This document shows, in pieces, positions 34,524-42,830 of a DNA stretch of 64,000 nt. Location: positions 77,795-141,794 of the forward strand of contig CAYSPG010000010.1 of NCBI GenBank assembly GCA_964432885.1, written 5' to 3'. Origin of the DNA: CAYSPG01 sp964432885. GTDB lineage: Bacteria; Bacteroidota; Bacteroidia; AKYH767-A; OLB10. The position numbers and the translations under genes are program-made. How positions within the stretch are numbered: the first letter of the stretch is position 1; each line of letters opens with the position of its first letter. The notes beneath the pieces are model-generated. The model worked only from the letters and a program-made list of their open reading frames with translations. It ran no database searches and had not been told where the DNA came from.

Positions 34524-36647
34524 ATGGCTACAGATTTAAAGTTTACGCGAAACATTGGTATAGCAGCCCACATTGATGCCGGTAAAACTACTTGTACCGA
34601 GCGTATATTATATTATACAGGTGTAAATTATAAAATTGGCGAGGTACACGATGGTGCAGCTACCATGGACTGGATGGTGCAGGAGCAGGAGCGCGGAATT
34701 ACCATTACTTCGGCTGCCACCACATGCCATTGGAATTACCGTGGAAATAAATATAAGATAAATATTATTGATACACCCGGCCACGTTGACTTCACAGTTG
34801 AAGTAAACCGTTCATTACGTGTGTTAGACGGGCTGGTGTTTCTTTTTTCAGCCGTAGATGGTGTTGAGCCACAGTCAGAAACCAACTGGCGCCTGGCTAA
34901 TAATTATAACGTTACCCGCATCTGTTTTGTAAATAAAATGGACCGTGCCGGTGCCGACTTTTTAAATGTAGTTAAACAGGTAAACGAAATGTTGGGTGGC
35001 AACCCGGTTCCATTGCAATTGCCATTAGGTGCCGAAGAGCATTTTCGTGGTGTTGTTGACCTTATAAACTTTCGCGCCATTGAGTGGAATGAGCATGACC
35101 AGGGAATGACTTTTAAAGAAGTAGAAATTCCGGCCGATATGATGGAGGAAGCAAAACAATGGAGAGAAAAATTACTTGAATCTATTGCCGAATTTGATGA
35201 TAAGTTAATGGAGAAGTTTTTTGAAGACCCAAACTCCATTAGCGAAAGAGAAATATTAGATGCACTTCGTCAGGCATGTATTGCCGGCAAAGTGGTTCCA
35301 ATGGTTTGTGGTTCGGCATTTAAAAATAAAGGTGTTCAAACCATGCTTGATTTGGTAATGGAGCTTATGCCAAGCCCACTTGATAAAGAAAGCATTAAAG
35401 GTACAAATCCTGACACTGGAGAAGAAGTTAGCCGCAAGCCCGATGTAAAAGATCCTTTTACAGCACTTGCTTTTAAAATTGCTACCGATCCTTTTGTTGG
35501 TCGCCTTGCATATTTCCGCGCTTACTCAGGAAAGCTGGAATCGGGCTCGTATGTTCTAAACACCCGCAGCGGAAACAAAGAGCGTATATCGCGAATTTTC
35601 CAGATGCATGCCAACAAGCAAAACCAAATTCCATTTATTGAAGCCGGTGATATTGGAGCTGCTGTTGGATTTAAAGATATTAAAACTGGAGATACACTTT
35701 GTGCTGAAAATGCACCTATCGTATTAGAGGCAATGAATTTTCCTGACCCTGTAATTGGATTAGCTGTTGAGCCAAAAACACAGGCTGATATGGAGAAGAT
35801 GGGAGTTGCATTATCGAAACTTGCCGAAGAAGATCCAACCTTCCGCGTTAAAACCGATACCGATACAGGCCAAACCGTAATTAGCGGAATGGGTGAACTG
35901 CATCTTGAAATTATTGTTGACCGCCTAAAACGCGAATTCAAAGTAGAATGTAACCAGGGTGCACCCGAAGTAGCTTATAAAGAAACTATCACAGGTACCG
36001 TTAACCATCGCGAGGTTTATAAAAAACAAACAGGCGGTCGTGGTAAGTTTGCCGATATGCACGTTACCGTTGGCCCAATTGATAAAGACTTTGTTATTGA
36101 CGCCAAAAACAACGGATTACAGTTTGTGAACGAAATATCAGGAGGTAACATTCCCCGCGAATTTATTCCTGCCATTGAGAAAGGTTTCCGCGCTGCCATG
36201 GTAAATGGCGTATTAGCAGGATATCCTCTTGACAGTTTAAAAGTTGTATTAACTGACGGTTCGTTTCACGCAGTTGACTCGGATGCATTATCCTTTGAAA
36301 TTGCAGCAAAGCTTGCTTACAAAGAAGCCGTTGCCAAAGCCAAGCCGGTGCTTCTTGAGCCTATAATGAAAGTAGAAGTAGTAACGCCTGACGAATACAT
36401 GGGAGATGTAATGGGTGACTTAAACCGCAGAAGAGGTCAGATGGAAGGTATGGACACCCGTGCCGGAGCTCAGGTAATTAAAGCCAAAGTGCCATTAAGT
36501 GAAATGTTTGGTTACGTAACTACTTTGCGTACCATCACATCAGGCCGCGCATCGTCAAGCATGGAATTCTCTCATTACACAGAGTCTCCAAAAGCAATAT
36601 CAGAAGAAGTTGTGGCACGTGTAAAAGGCAAATTAGAAAAAGTATAA
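34524..36647 (+). CDS. fusA: Elongation factor G
   Basis: GTPase driving ribosomal translocation, 707 residues. G1 is AHIDAGKTT (15-23), switch II IDTPGHVDF, G4 NKMD; the domain II start (DPFTALAFKIATDPFVGRL), domain IV (ETITGTVNHREVYKKQTGG) and domain V (EVVTPDEYMGDVMGDLNRRR) all follow. It is the full-length canonical form rather than an obviously divergent second copy. tuf, which often follows fusA in other phyla, is absent; rpsJ begins 43 nt downstream. Confidence 0.98.
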   Translation: MATDLKFTRNIGIAAHIDAGKTTCTERILYYTGVNYKIGEVHDGAATMDWMVQEQERGITITSAATTCHWNYRGNKYKINIIDTPGHVDFTVEVNRSLRVLDGLVFLFSAVDGVEPQSETNWRLANNYNVTRICFVNKMDRAGADFLNVVKQVNEMLGGNPVPLQLPLGAEEHFRGVVDLINFRAIEWNEHDQGMTFKEVEIPADMMEEAKQWREKLLESIAEFDDKLMEKFFEDPNSISEREILDALRQACIAGKVVPMVCGSAFKNKGVQTMLDLVMELMPSPLDKESIKGTNPDTGEEVSRKPDVKDPFTALAFKIATDPFVGRLAYFRAYSGKLESGSYVLNTRSGNKERISRIFQMHANKQNQIPFIEAGDIGAAVGFKDIKTGDTLCAENAPIVLEAMNFPDPVIGLAVEPKTQADMEKMGVALSKLAEEDPTFRVKTDTDTGQTVISGMGELHLEIIVDRLKREFKVECNQGAPEVAYKETITGTVNHREVYKKQTGGRGKFADMHVTVGPIDKDFVIDAKNNGLQFVNEISGGNIPREFIPAIEKGFRAAMVNGVLAGYPLDSLKVVLTDGSFHAVDSDALSFEIAAKLAYKEAVAKAKPVLLEPIMKVEVVTPDEYMGDVMGDLNRRRGQMEGMDTRAGAQVIKAKVPLSEMFGYVTTLRTITSGRASSSMEFSHYTESPKAISEEVVARVKGKLEKV

Positions 36648-36690
36648 CAAGATTGTAAAGCATAATCATTAACGTTCTTTATAAAATAAA

Positions 36691-36996
36691 ATGAACCAGC
36701 GAATCCGAATCAAACTCAAGTCGTACGATTTTAATCTTGTTGACAAGTCAGCAGAAAAAATTGTAAAGACAGTTAAATCAACAGGAGCTGTTATCAGTGG
36801 ACCCATTCCATTGCCAACAGAAAAAAAGATTTACACCGTACTGCGCTCACCGCACGTAAATAAAAAAGCGCGCGAGCAATTTCAATTGTGCTCTTACAAG
36901 CGCCTGCTTGATATTTACAGCTCAACCTCCAAAACGGTTGACGCGTTAATGAAGCTGGAACTTCCAAGCGGAGTGGAAGTAGAGATTAAAGTATAA
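36691..36996 (+). CDS. rpsJ: 30S ribosomal protein uS10
   Basis: Protein of 101 residues in the 30S head, also the NusG/NusB-interacting factor NusE in antitermination. Family sequence QRIRIKLKSYDFNLVDKSAEKIV at the N terminus (residues 3-25), GPIPLPTEKKIYTVLRSPHV in the loop region and RLLDIYSSTSKTVDAL near the end. It starts the S10 part of the cluster, but no separate promoter box is evident before it, so it is probably read from the rpsL promoter. Confidence 0.97.
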   Translation: MNQRIRIKLKSYDFNLVDKSAEKIVKTVKSTGAVISGPIPLPTEKKIYTVLRSPHVNKKAREQFQLCSYKRLLDIYSSTSKTVDALMKLELPSGVEVEIKV

Positions 36997-37011
36997 CAGA
37001 ATATCATACTG

Positions 37012-37036
37012 CAATCAAACCAGAATAGTTTGATTG
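37012..37036 (+). promoter_or_regulatory. 9-bp hairpin between rpsJ and rplC
   Basis: Perfect CAATCAAAC/GTTTGATTG stem (37012-37020 with 37028-37036) with a 7-nt loop and no T run after it. It sits in an 86-nt spacer upstream of rplC and rplD, where a regulatory or processing structure would be plausible. Confidence 0.55.
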
Positions 37037-37082
37037 ATGAATAAAAATAATTAAGAATAAAACGAATTAAAGTTTAAAAGGC

Positions 37083-37700
37083 ATGTCCGGAATAATAGGA
37101 AAGAAAATAGGAATGACCAGCATGTTTGATGCTGAAGGCAGAAACATAGCCTGCACCGTTATTGAAGCCGGTCCTTGTGTAGTTACACAGGTTAAGTCAA
37201 CCGAAACAGATGGTTATAACTCTGTTCAGTTGGCCTTTGACGATAAGAAGGAAAAGCACACCACCAAGGCACTTCAAGGTCACTTCGCAAAAACAGGCTC
37301 ATCTCCCAAAAGAAAAGTTGCTGAGTTTCGTGAATTTACCAACGAAGTAAAGCCAGGTGATTTGGTGAAAGTGGATATTTTCTCCGAAGGCATTTTTTGC
37401 GATGTTATTGGTACCTCAAAAGGTAAAGGTTTTCAGGGTGTAGTTCGCAGGCACAACTTTAGTGGTGTTGGCGGTGCCACTCATGGTCAACATAACCGTT
37501 TGCGAGCCACAGGTTCAATGGGTGCATCATCATGGCCCTCACGCGTATTACCCGGTAAGCGTATGACAGGACACATGGGTAATGAGCGTGTTAAAATTCA
37601 AAACTTACAGGTGTTAAAGGTAATGCCTGAACAAAATCTTTTAATAATAAAAGGAGCCGTTCCCGGTGCAAAAGGTTCTTACATTAAAGTAGAATTCTAA
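37083..37700 (+). CDS. rplC: 50S ribosomal protein uL3
   Basis: Early 23S rRNA-binding protein whose long loop approaches the peptidyl-transferase centre; 205 residues. Starts SGIIGKKIGMTSMFD. The loop region contains HNFSGVGGATHGQHNRLRA followed by SMGASSWPSRVLPGKRMTGH (about 134-153) and GNERVKIQNLQVLKV. Four nt separate it from rplD, implying coupled translation. The long spacer and hairpin before it mark a possible control point within the operon. Confidence 0.97.
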   Translation: MSGIIGKKIGMTSMFDAEGRNIACTVIEAGPCVVTQVKSTETDGYNSVQLAFDDKKEKHTTKALQGHFAKTGSSPKRKVAEFREFTNEVKPGDLVKVDIFSEGIFCDVIGTSKGKGFQGVVRRHNFSGVGGATHGQHNRLRATGSMGASSWPSRVLPGKRMTGHMGNERVKIQNLQVLKVMPEQNLLIIKGAVPGAKGSYIKVEF

Positions 37701-37704
37701 AAAA

Positions 37705-38334
37705 ATGGAAGTAGAAGTTAAACAAATAAGCGGTCAAAGCACAGGCAGAAAAGCCAAACTTAACGACACCATCTTTGGTGCCGAGCCAAATGACCATGCA
37801 ATATGGCTGGATGTAAAAAGCATTCAGGCAAATAAGCGCCAGGGTACGCACAAAGCAAAAGAGCGCAATGAAGTATCAGGCACAACCAAAAAATTAAAGC
37901 GTCAAAAAGGAACAGGGGGCGCACGTGCCGGCAGCATGAAGTCGCCCTTGTTTGTAGGCGGAGGCCGTGTGTTTGGCCCCAAACCCCGCGACTATTCTTT
38001 TAAACTCAATAAAAAAGTAAAACAAATAGCACGTATATCGGCATTAAGCTACAAGGCAAAAGAAAACAACATTACCGTGTTGGAAAACTTCAACTTTGAA
38101 GCGCCTAAAACAAAATCGTTTAACGAATTGCTAAAACAACTTTCGTTAACCGATAAAAAGATTTTGCTGGTTACTGCTGAAACAAATAAAAACGTAGTAC
38201 TCTCGTCACGCAACCTTGCACTTAGCAAAGTGGTTTGCGCTGCCGATTTAAACACCGTTGACATACTTAACGCACAAAATTTAGTTTTAACCGAAGGCGC
38301 ACTGCCGGTAATTGAAAATACATTAAGCAAATGA
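37705..38334 (+). CDS. rplD: 50S ribosomal protein uL4
   Basis: Exit-tunnel protein of 209 residues. The extended loop carries RQGTHKAKERNEVSGTTKKL and KRQKGTGGARAGSMKSPLFV (about 49-87), then GGGRVFGPKPRDYSFKLNKK. The loop tip that lines the tunnel constriction (KGTGGARAG) is intact. In E. coli L4 represses its own operon; no equivalent leader is proven here. Its stop overlaps the rplW start as ATGA. Confidence 0.97.
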   Translation: MEVEVKQISGQSTGRKAKLNDTIFGAEPNDHAIWLDVKSIQANKRQGTHKAKERNEVSGTTKKLKRQKGTGGARAGSMKSPLFVGGGRVFGPKPRDYSFKLNKKVKQIARISALSYKAKENNITVLENFNFEAPKTKSFNELLKQLSLTDKKILLVTAETNKNVVLSSRNLALSKVVCAADLNTVDILNAQNLVLTEGALPVIENTLSK

Positions 38335-38621
38335 TTATCCTGAAAAAACCGGTTATTACCGAAAAAAATACAGCTAAGTCTGAAAAACTTGGCCAATATG
38401 CTTTTATAGTTGATAAAAAAGCAAACAAAGTTCAAATTAAAAATGCCGTTGAAAAAATGTACAGCGTTAACGTTGTGCGTGTAAACACGGTAAACAATGC
38501 ACGAAAAAACAAAGTTCGATACACCGTTGCCGGAATTCAAAAAGGTAGCAAAGGCGGACTTAAAAAAGCGTACATAACTGTAGCAAAAGGCGAAACAATT
38601 GATTTTTACGCAAGCGTTTAA
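38331..38621 (+). CDS. rplW: 50S ribosomal protein uL23
   Basis: Tunnel-exit protein that docks SRP and trigger factor; 96 residues. Begins MIILKKPVITEKNTAKSE, the family start with the conserved P-x-x-T-E-K motif, then YAFIVDKKANKVQIKNAVEK and VRVNTVNNARKNK. Its start overlaps the rplD stop by 4 nt, and rplB follows after 12 nt. Confidence 0.96.
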   Translation: MIILKKPVITEKNTAKSEKLGQYAFIVDKKANKVQIKNAVEKMYSVNVVRVNTVNNARKNKVRYTVAGIQKGSKGGLKKAYITVAKGETIDFYASV

Positions 38622-38633
38622 AAACACAAGGCA

Positions 38634-39458
38634 ATGGGAATTAAAAAATTTAATCCAATAACTCCGGGACAACGTTTTCTGATTGCACCTGATTTTGAAG
38701 AAATCACAGCAGCAGAGCCGTTAAAAAAATTAACCGAGCGGATAAGTCGCAAAGGAGGTCGTAACAACTCTGGTAAAATGACCATGCGTTACATTGGCGG
38801 TGGACATCGTAAACTTTACCGGATTATTGATTTTAAAAGAGATAAAAACGGTGTGCCCGGCAAAGTGGCAACTGTTGAGTATGATCCAAACCGTACTTCA
38901 CGCATAGCACTAATTCATTATGCTGATGGTGACAAACGTTACATACTGGCACCAACCGGCATTAAAGTTGGGCAAACCATAATGGCCGGCCCAACAGCTA
39001 CTCCTGAAATTGGCAACGCTATGATGCTAAAAGATATGCCTATGGGAACCATTGTGCATAATATTGAGTTACGTCCTGGACAAGGCGGCAAAATGGCGCG
39101 TAGTGCGGGTACATTTGCCCAACTTACAGCGCGTGATGGTAACTATGCTATTTTAAAAATGCCCAGTGGCGAAACACGCATGGTGCTTGCTACTTGTACT
39201 GCAACTGTTGGTACGGTTTCTAATTCAGACCATAACAAAGAAAGCGATGGCAAAGCAGGGAGAAATGTTTGGAGAGGTATTCGTCCACGTGTTCGTGGTG
39301 TAGCTATGAACCCTGTTGATCACCCAATGGGTGGTGGCGAGGGTCGTGCATCAGGTGGACACCCACGCTCGCGTAAAGGATTACTTGCTAAAGGAAAGAA
39401 AACCCGCAAGCTAAAAAATCAAAGCAACAAGCATATTATCGAAAGAAGAAAGAAATAA
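38634..39458 (+). CDS. rplB: 50S ribosomal protein uL2
   Basis: Largest primary 23S rRNA-binding protein, needed for subunit association and the peptidyl-transferase centre; 274 residues. Family motifs: KKFNPITPGQRF, GRNNSGKMTMRYIGGGHRKL (with one residue variation in the first Gly pair), ELRPGQGGKMARSAGTFAQL and, near the end, GVAMNPVDHPMGGGEGRASG with the conserved His. Ends in a basic tail HIIERRKK. A 58-nt spacer made of heptad repeats separates it from rpsS. Confidence 0.97.
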   Translation: MGIKKFNPITPGQRFLIAPDFEEITAAEPLKKLTERISRKGGRNNSGKMTMRYIGGGHRKLYRIIDFKRDKNGVPGKVATVEYDPNRTSRIALIHYADGDKRYILAPTGIKVGQTIMAGPTATPEIGNAMMLKDMPMGTIVHNIELRPGQGGKMARSAGTFAQLTARDGNYAILKMPSGETRMVLATCTATVGTVSNSDHNKESDGKAGRNVWRGIRPRVRGVAMNPVDHPMGGGEGRASGGHPRSRKGLLAKGKKTRKLKNQSNKHIIERRKK

Positions 39459-39466
39459 ATAAATGC

Positions 39467-39508
39467 GCAGTTGGCAATTTGCAAACTGCATATTGAAAAC
39501 TGCAAACT
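39467..39508. repeat. Heptad repeat, rplB-rpsS spacer
   Basis: Six contiguous 7-nt units in register: GCAGTTG, GCAATTT, GCAAACT, GCATATT, GAAAACT, GCAAACT. It ends 8 nt before the rpsS ATG. Confidence 0.75.
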
Positions 39509-39516
39509 AAAATAAA

Positions 39517-39807
39517 ATGAGTCGTTCACTAAAAAAAGGCCCCTTCATCGACCCCAAGCTCGAAGAAAAAATAATGGGCATGGCCGAGGCAAAAAAGAAG
39601 TCGGTAATAAAAACCTGGAGCAGGCGCTCTATGATTTCGCCCGACTTTGTTGGACTGACATTGGCAGTTCACAACGGAAATAAATTTATACCCGTGTATA
39701 TTACTGAAAACATGGTGGGACATAAGTTAGGCGAGTTTGCCCCCACACGCGTATTCAGAGGACATACCGGAAACAAAAAAGACGAACCTGCAACAGCAAA
39801 AAAATAA
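39517..39807 (+). CDS. rpsS: 30S ribosomal protein uS19
   Basis: Head protein that contacts the A-site finger of the large subunit; 96 residues. Starts MSRSLKKGPFIDPKL, with WSRRSMISPDFVGLTLAVHN (about 36-55) and MVGHKLGEFAPTRVFRGHTG (about 67-86). The short Lys-rich tail is slightly longer than typical. rplV starts 2 nt after the stop. The spacer upstream is one of the heptad-repeat spacers. Confidence 0.96.
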   Translation: MSRSLKKGPFIDPKLEEKIMGMAEAKKKSVIKTWSRRSMISPDFVGLTLAVHNGNKFIPVYITENMVGHKLGEFAPTRVFRGHTGNKKDEPATAKK

Positions 39808-39809
39808 TC

Positions 39810-40259
39810 ATGGGATCAAGAAAGAAAAAAGCAGCCGATGCGCGCAAGGAAGCAATGAAAACCACTTACATGGCCAAGTTGAACAATTGCCCCACATCAC
39901 CACGCAAAATGAGATTGCTTGCTGATATGATTCGTGGCAAAAAAGTTGACCTTGCATTGAATCTTTTAAAGTTCAGCAAAAAAGAAGCTTCGGTGCGATT
40001 GGAAAAACTATTGCTGTCGGCATTAAACAACTGGCAGAATAAAAACGAAGGTGTTCGCATAGAAGACCAGCAATTGGTGGTTTCAAAAATATTTGTTGAC
40101 AGCGGCCGGCAGTTAAAAAGACTGCGCCCTGCTCCACAAGGTCGCGGTTACCGCATCCGCAAACGTTCAAATCATGTAACTATTTACGTTGATTCGTTAA
40201 ACAAAAAGCAGGAAGAAATAACAACAGAAGAAACAGTAACTGAAAATACAGAAGCATAA
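39810..40259 (+). CDS. rplV: 50S ribosomal protein uL22
   Basis: Exit-tunnel protein of 149 residues. KLNNCPTSPRKMRLLADMIR (about 27-46) begins the conserved core; GRQLKRLRPAPQGRGYRIRK (about 98-117) forms the tunnel hairpin, then SNHVTIYVD. The acidic Glu/Thr-rich C-terminal tail of about 20 residues (KKQEEITTEETVTENTEA) is beyond the usual core. The stop is immediately followed by the rpsC start with no spacing. Confidence 0.96.
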   Translation: MGSRKKKAADARKEAMKTTYMAKLNNCPTSPRKMRLLADMIRGKKVDLALNLLKFSKKEASVRLEKLLLSALNNWQNKNEGVRIEDQQLVVSKIFVDSGRQLKRLRPAPQGRGYRIRKRSNHVTIYVDSLNKKQEEITTEETVTENTEA

Positions 40260-41042
40260 ATGGGACAAAAAGCACACCCGGTAGGCAACAGATTAGGAAT
40301 TATCCGCGGATGGGATTCTAATTGGTACGGAGGAAAAAATTATTCTGACCGTTTGGTTGAAGATGAAAAAATCCGCACATACCTGCATGCACGTCTGCAA
40401 AAAGGCGGAGTTTCGCGTGTGGTAATTGAGCGCACACTAAAATTAATTACCGCCACTATTCACACAGCACGTCCGGGAATTGTAATTGGTAAAGGCGGAA
40501 CCGAAGTTGATAAACTCAAAGAAGAGTTAAAAAAGATTACCAAAAAAGAAGTTCAGATAAACATATTTGAAATTAAGCGTCCTGAACTGGATGCTCAACT
40601 TGTAGCCGAAGGTGTTGCTAAACAAATTGAAGCACGTATTTCATACAGGCGAGCAATTAAATCAGCCATTGCGTCAAGCATGCGTATGGGTGCCGAAGGA
40701 ATTAAAGTAATGTGTGCAGGTCGTATTGGCGGAGCCGAAATTGCCCGTACCGAACAATACAAAGAAGGCCGTATTCCATTACACACCTTTCGTGCCGATA
40801 TTGATTTTGCAATAGCCGAAGCACAAACAAGCTATGGTAAAATAGGCGTAAAAGCCTGGATTTGCAAAGGCGAAGTTTTTGGAAAACGTGATTTGTCGCC
40901 AAACATAGGCATGTCATCTGCACCAAAAGGTGGTGGCGGTGGCGAGCGCAGAGGCGAACGTAATGAGCATAACGACAGAGGCGGAAGACGCGGTGGCGAC
41001 AGAAGAGGCGGAGATCGCAGGGATAGAAGAAACAACGGTTAA
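40260..41042 (+). CDS. rpsC: 30S ribosomal protein uS3 with RGG-like tail
   Basis: Head protein at the mRNA entry channel with helicase-supporting activity; 260 residues. Start MGQKAHPVGNRLGIIRGWDS, KH domain with ARPGIVIGKGGTEVDKLKEE (about 74-93), then the C-terminal domain MRMGAEGIKVMCAGRIGGAE and YGKIGVKAWICKGEVF. After residue about 222 there is a tail of nearly 40 residues made of Gly, Arg, Asp and Glu (for example GGRRGGDRRGGDRRDRR), like an RGG box. The core is fully conserved; the tail is likely disordered and nucleic-acid-facing. Confidence 0.96.
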   Translation: MGQKAHPVGNRLGIIRGWDSNWYGGKNYSDRLVEDEKIRTYLHARLQKGGVSRVVIERTLKLITATIHTARPGIVIGKGGTEVDKLKEELKKITKKEVQINIFEIKRPELDAQLVAEGVAKQIEARISYRRAIKSAIASSMRMGAEGIKVMCAGRIGGAEIARTEQYKEGRIPLHTFRADIDFAIAEAQTSYGKIGVKAWICKGEVFGKRDLSPNIGMSSAPKGGGGGERRGERNEHNDRGGRRGGDRRGGDRRDRRNNG

Positions 41043-41072
41043 AATAAACAATACTGAAAGAAACATAAAAAA

Positions 41073-41495
41073 ATGTTACAGCCCAAAAAAACCAAATACC
41101 GCAAACAGCAAAAAATGCGCAACCGAGGCAATGCCTCACGTGGTGCTCAAATAGCTTTTGGTTCATTCGGTATGAAATCATTGGAAAGAGCACAAATAAC
41201 CTCTCGTCAAATTGAGGCAGCGCGTGTTGCATTAACACGTTATCTTAAACGCGAAGGTTTAACATGGATACGAATATTTCCTGACAAACCAATAACCAAA
41301 AAACCAGCTGAGGTGCGTATGGGTAAAGGTAAAGGAGCTCCTGAGTACTGGATAGCGCAGGTAAAACCAGGCACCATGTTATTTGAAGCAGATGGCGTAC
41401 CTGTTGAAACAGCAAAAGAAGCTATGCGACTTGCTGCACAAAAGCTTCCGGTAGTTACCAAATTTGTAGTTCGCAGAGATTATTCAGCAGTGTAA
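41073..41495 (+). CDS. rplP: 50S ribosomal protein uL16
   Basis: Central-protuberance protein near the A-site tRNA elbow; 140 residues. Starts MLQPKKTKYRKQQKMRNRG, then ITSRQIEAARVALTRYLKRE, WIRIFPDKPITKKPAEVRMG (the loop carrying the conserved Lys/Arg) and GKGAPEYWIAQVKPGTMLFE. Length and motifs are standard. Between it and rpmC is an 82-nt heptad-repeat spacer. Confidence 0.97.
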   Translation: MLQPKKTKYRKQQKMRNRGNASRGAQIAFGSFGMKSLERAQITSRQIEAARVALTRYLKREGLTWIRIFPDKPITKKPAEVRMGKGKGAPEYWIAQVKPGTMLFEADGVPVETAKEAMRLAAQKLPVVTKFVVRRDYSAV

Positions 41496-41500
41496 AAAAA

Positions 41501-41570
41501 GTTTGCAGTCAGCAATTAACAACAAGCAAAGAATAAAATATAAAAAGCGAAACTGTAAACGCTAAAAAAA
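41501..41570. repeat. Heptad repeat, rplP-rpmC spacer
   Basis: Units GTTTGCA, GTCAGCA, ATTAACA, ACAAGCA at the 5' side and AAACTGT, AAACGCT at 41550-41563 stay in one 7-nt register (offset 49). GTTT-type units come first, AAAC-type units later. Confidence 0.7.
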
Positions 41571-41577
41571 ATTTAAA

Positions 41578-41778
41578 ATGAAACAGTCAATAGTAAAAGA
41601 CCTCACAACTGACGAAGTGAAAGCAAGAATTGCTGAGGAGAAAGAAAATCTTATAAAGTTAAGAATGCAGCATGCCGTTTCTCCAATGGACAGTCCCATA
41701 AAAATTCGCAGCACACGCAGGCTGGTTGCACGTTTAAAAACAGAGTTGAATAAAAGAATGTCTGAGACATCAAAATAA
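41578..41778 (+). CDS. rpmC: 50S ribosomal protein uL29
   Basis: Two-helix protein near the tunnel exit, 66 residues. Family features are DLTTDEVKARIAEEKENLIK and LRMQHAVSPMDSPIKIRSTR, ending in RRLVARLKTELNKRMS. Length is standard for the family. rpsQ starts 6 nt after the stop. Confidence 0.94.
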   Translation: MKQSIVKDLTTDEVKARIAEEKENLIKLRMQHAVSPMDSPIKIRSTRRLVARLKTELNKRMSETSK

Positions 41779-41784
41779 AAATAA

Positions 41785-42045
41785 ATGAGTACCGAAAGAG
41801 CATTACGTAAAACCAAAATTGGCATTGTTACCAGTAACAAAATGCAGAAGACTGCTGTGGTATCTGTCGAGCGAAAAGTAAAACATGCCATGTATGGTAA
41901 GTTCATCAACAAAACCAAAAAGTTTCATGCCCATGATGAGAACAACACATGCGGAATTGGCGACCGAGTTCTTATTATGGAAACGCGTCCATTAAGTAAA
42001 ACAAAACGTTGGAGATTAGTAGAGGTATTGGAAAAAGCAAAATAA
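41785..42045 (+). CDS. rpsQ: 30S ribosomal protein uS17
   Basis: Primary 16S-binding OB-fold protein, 86 residues. Motifs: RKTKIGIVTSNKMQKTAVVS at the N terminus, HAMYGKFINKTKKFHAHDEN in the middle and GDRVLIMETRPLSKTKRWRL at the end. The spacer after it is the clearest hairpin-forming heptad repeat of the cluster. Confidence 0.96.
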   Translation: MSTERALRKTKIGIVTSNKMQKTAVVSVERKVKHAMYGKFINKTKKFHAHDENNTCGIGDRVLIMETRPLSKTKRWRLVEVLEKAK

Positions 42046-42057
42046 TATTTGTTTGGA

Positions 42058-42113
42058 GTTTACAGTTTACGGTTTACAGTTAAAAACCGAAAACTGTAAA
42101 CTGTAAACGTAAA
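42058..42113. repeat. Hairpin-forming heptad repeat, rpsQ-rplN spacer
   Basis: GTTTACA, GTTTACG, GTTTACA, GTTAAAA, ACCGAAA, ACTGTAA, ACTGTAA, ACGTAAA: eight 7-nt units. Arms 42058-42081 and 42085-42108 pair over 24 positions with about four mismatches around an AAA loop. It covers most of the 80-nt spacer. Confidence 0.85.
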
Positions 42114-42125
42114 ACGAGATTAAAA

Positions 42126-42494
42126 ATGATACAGGCAGAATCAAGATTAACAGTTGCAGATAACAGCGGAGCCAAAGAGGTTTTGTGTATTCGTGTGTTG
42201 GGCGGCACAAAAAAGCGCTATGCATCGCTTGGCGATACCATAGTGGTTACCGTAAAAAATGCTATCCCGGCCGGCAACATTAAAAAAGGAACTGTGAGCA
42301 AAGCAGTAGTTGTACGTGTAAAAAAAGAAGTGAGACGCAACGATGGCTCTTACATACGATTTGACGACAATGCTGTGGTGTTGCTAAACCAGGCTGATGA
42401 GTTAAGGGGCACACGTATTTTTGGCCCTGTGGCTCGTGAACTTCGCGAAAAGCAATACATGAAAATAGTTTCGTTAGCGCCTGAAGTTATATAA
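42126..42494 (+). CDS. rplN: 50S ribosomal protein uL14
   Basis: Intersubunit-bridge protein and docking site of the silencing factor RsfS; 122 residues, exactly the common length. Begins MIQAESRLTVADNSGAKEVL with CIRVLGG, then GDTIVVTVKNAIPAGNIKKG, and ends FGPVARELREKQYMKIVSLA. It starts the spc portion of the cluster, just after the hairpin repeat; no independent promoter box was found. Confidence 0.97.
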   Translation: MIQAESRLTVADNSGAKEVLCIRVLGGTKKRYASLGDTIVVTVKNAIPAGNIKKGTVSKAVVVRVKKEVRRNDGSYIRFDDNAVVLLNQADELRGTRIFGPVARELREKQYMKIVSLAPEVI

Positions 42495-42512
42495 CCAGTT
42501 AAAAAAAGTACA

Positions 42513-42830
42513 ATGATTAAGCTTAAAATAAAAAAGGGTGACATCGTTAAAGTAGTTGCCGGTGAGTCAAAAGGAAAACAGGGGCGTGTGCTCCAGGTTT
42601 TTCCTGAAAAAAACCGCGCAAGTGTTGAAGGTGTTAATGTGATTTCAAAGCACAGCAAACCCAATGCAAAAAACACCAAAGGCGGCATCGAGAAAAAAGA
42701 AGCGCCTGTTCATATTTCAAACCTAATGCTTATTGACCCCAAATCAGGAAAGCCTACACGTGTTGGCCGCAGAGTTGAAGAAGGGAAAATTGTGCGTTAC
42801 GCTAAAGTTTCAGGGGAGGTAATAAAATGA
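42513..42830 (+). CDS. rplX: 50S ribosomal protein uL24
   Basis: Assembly-initiator protein of the 50S with a KOW motif, 105 residues. KIKKGDIVKVVAGESKGKQG (about 4-23) is the KOW region, followed by RVLQVFPEKNRASVEGVNVI and the conserved KKEAPVHISNLMLIDPKSGK. The last 4 nt overlap the rplE start as ATGA. Confidence 0.96.
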   Translation: MIKLKIKKGDIVKVVAGESKGKQGRVLQVFPEKNRASVEGVNVISKHSKPNAKNTKGGIEKKEAPVHISNLMLIDPKSGKPTRVGRRVEEGKIVRYAKVSGEVIK

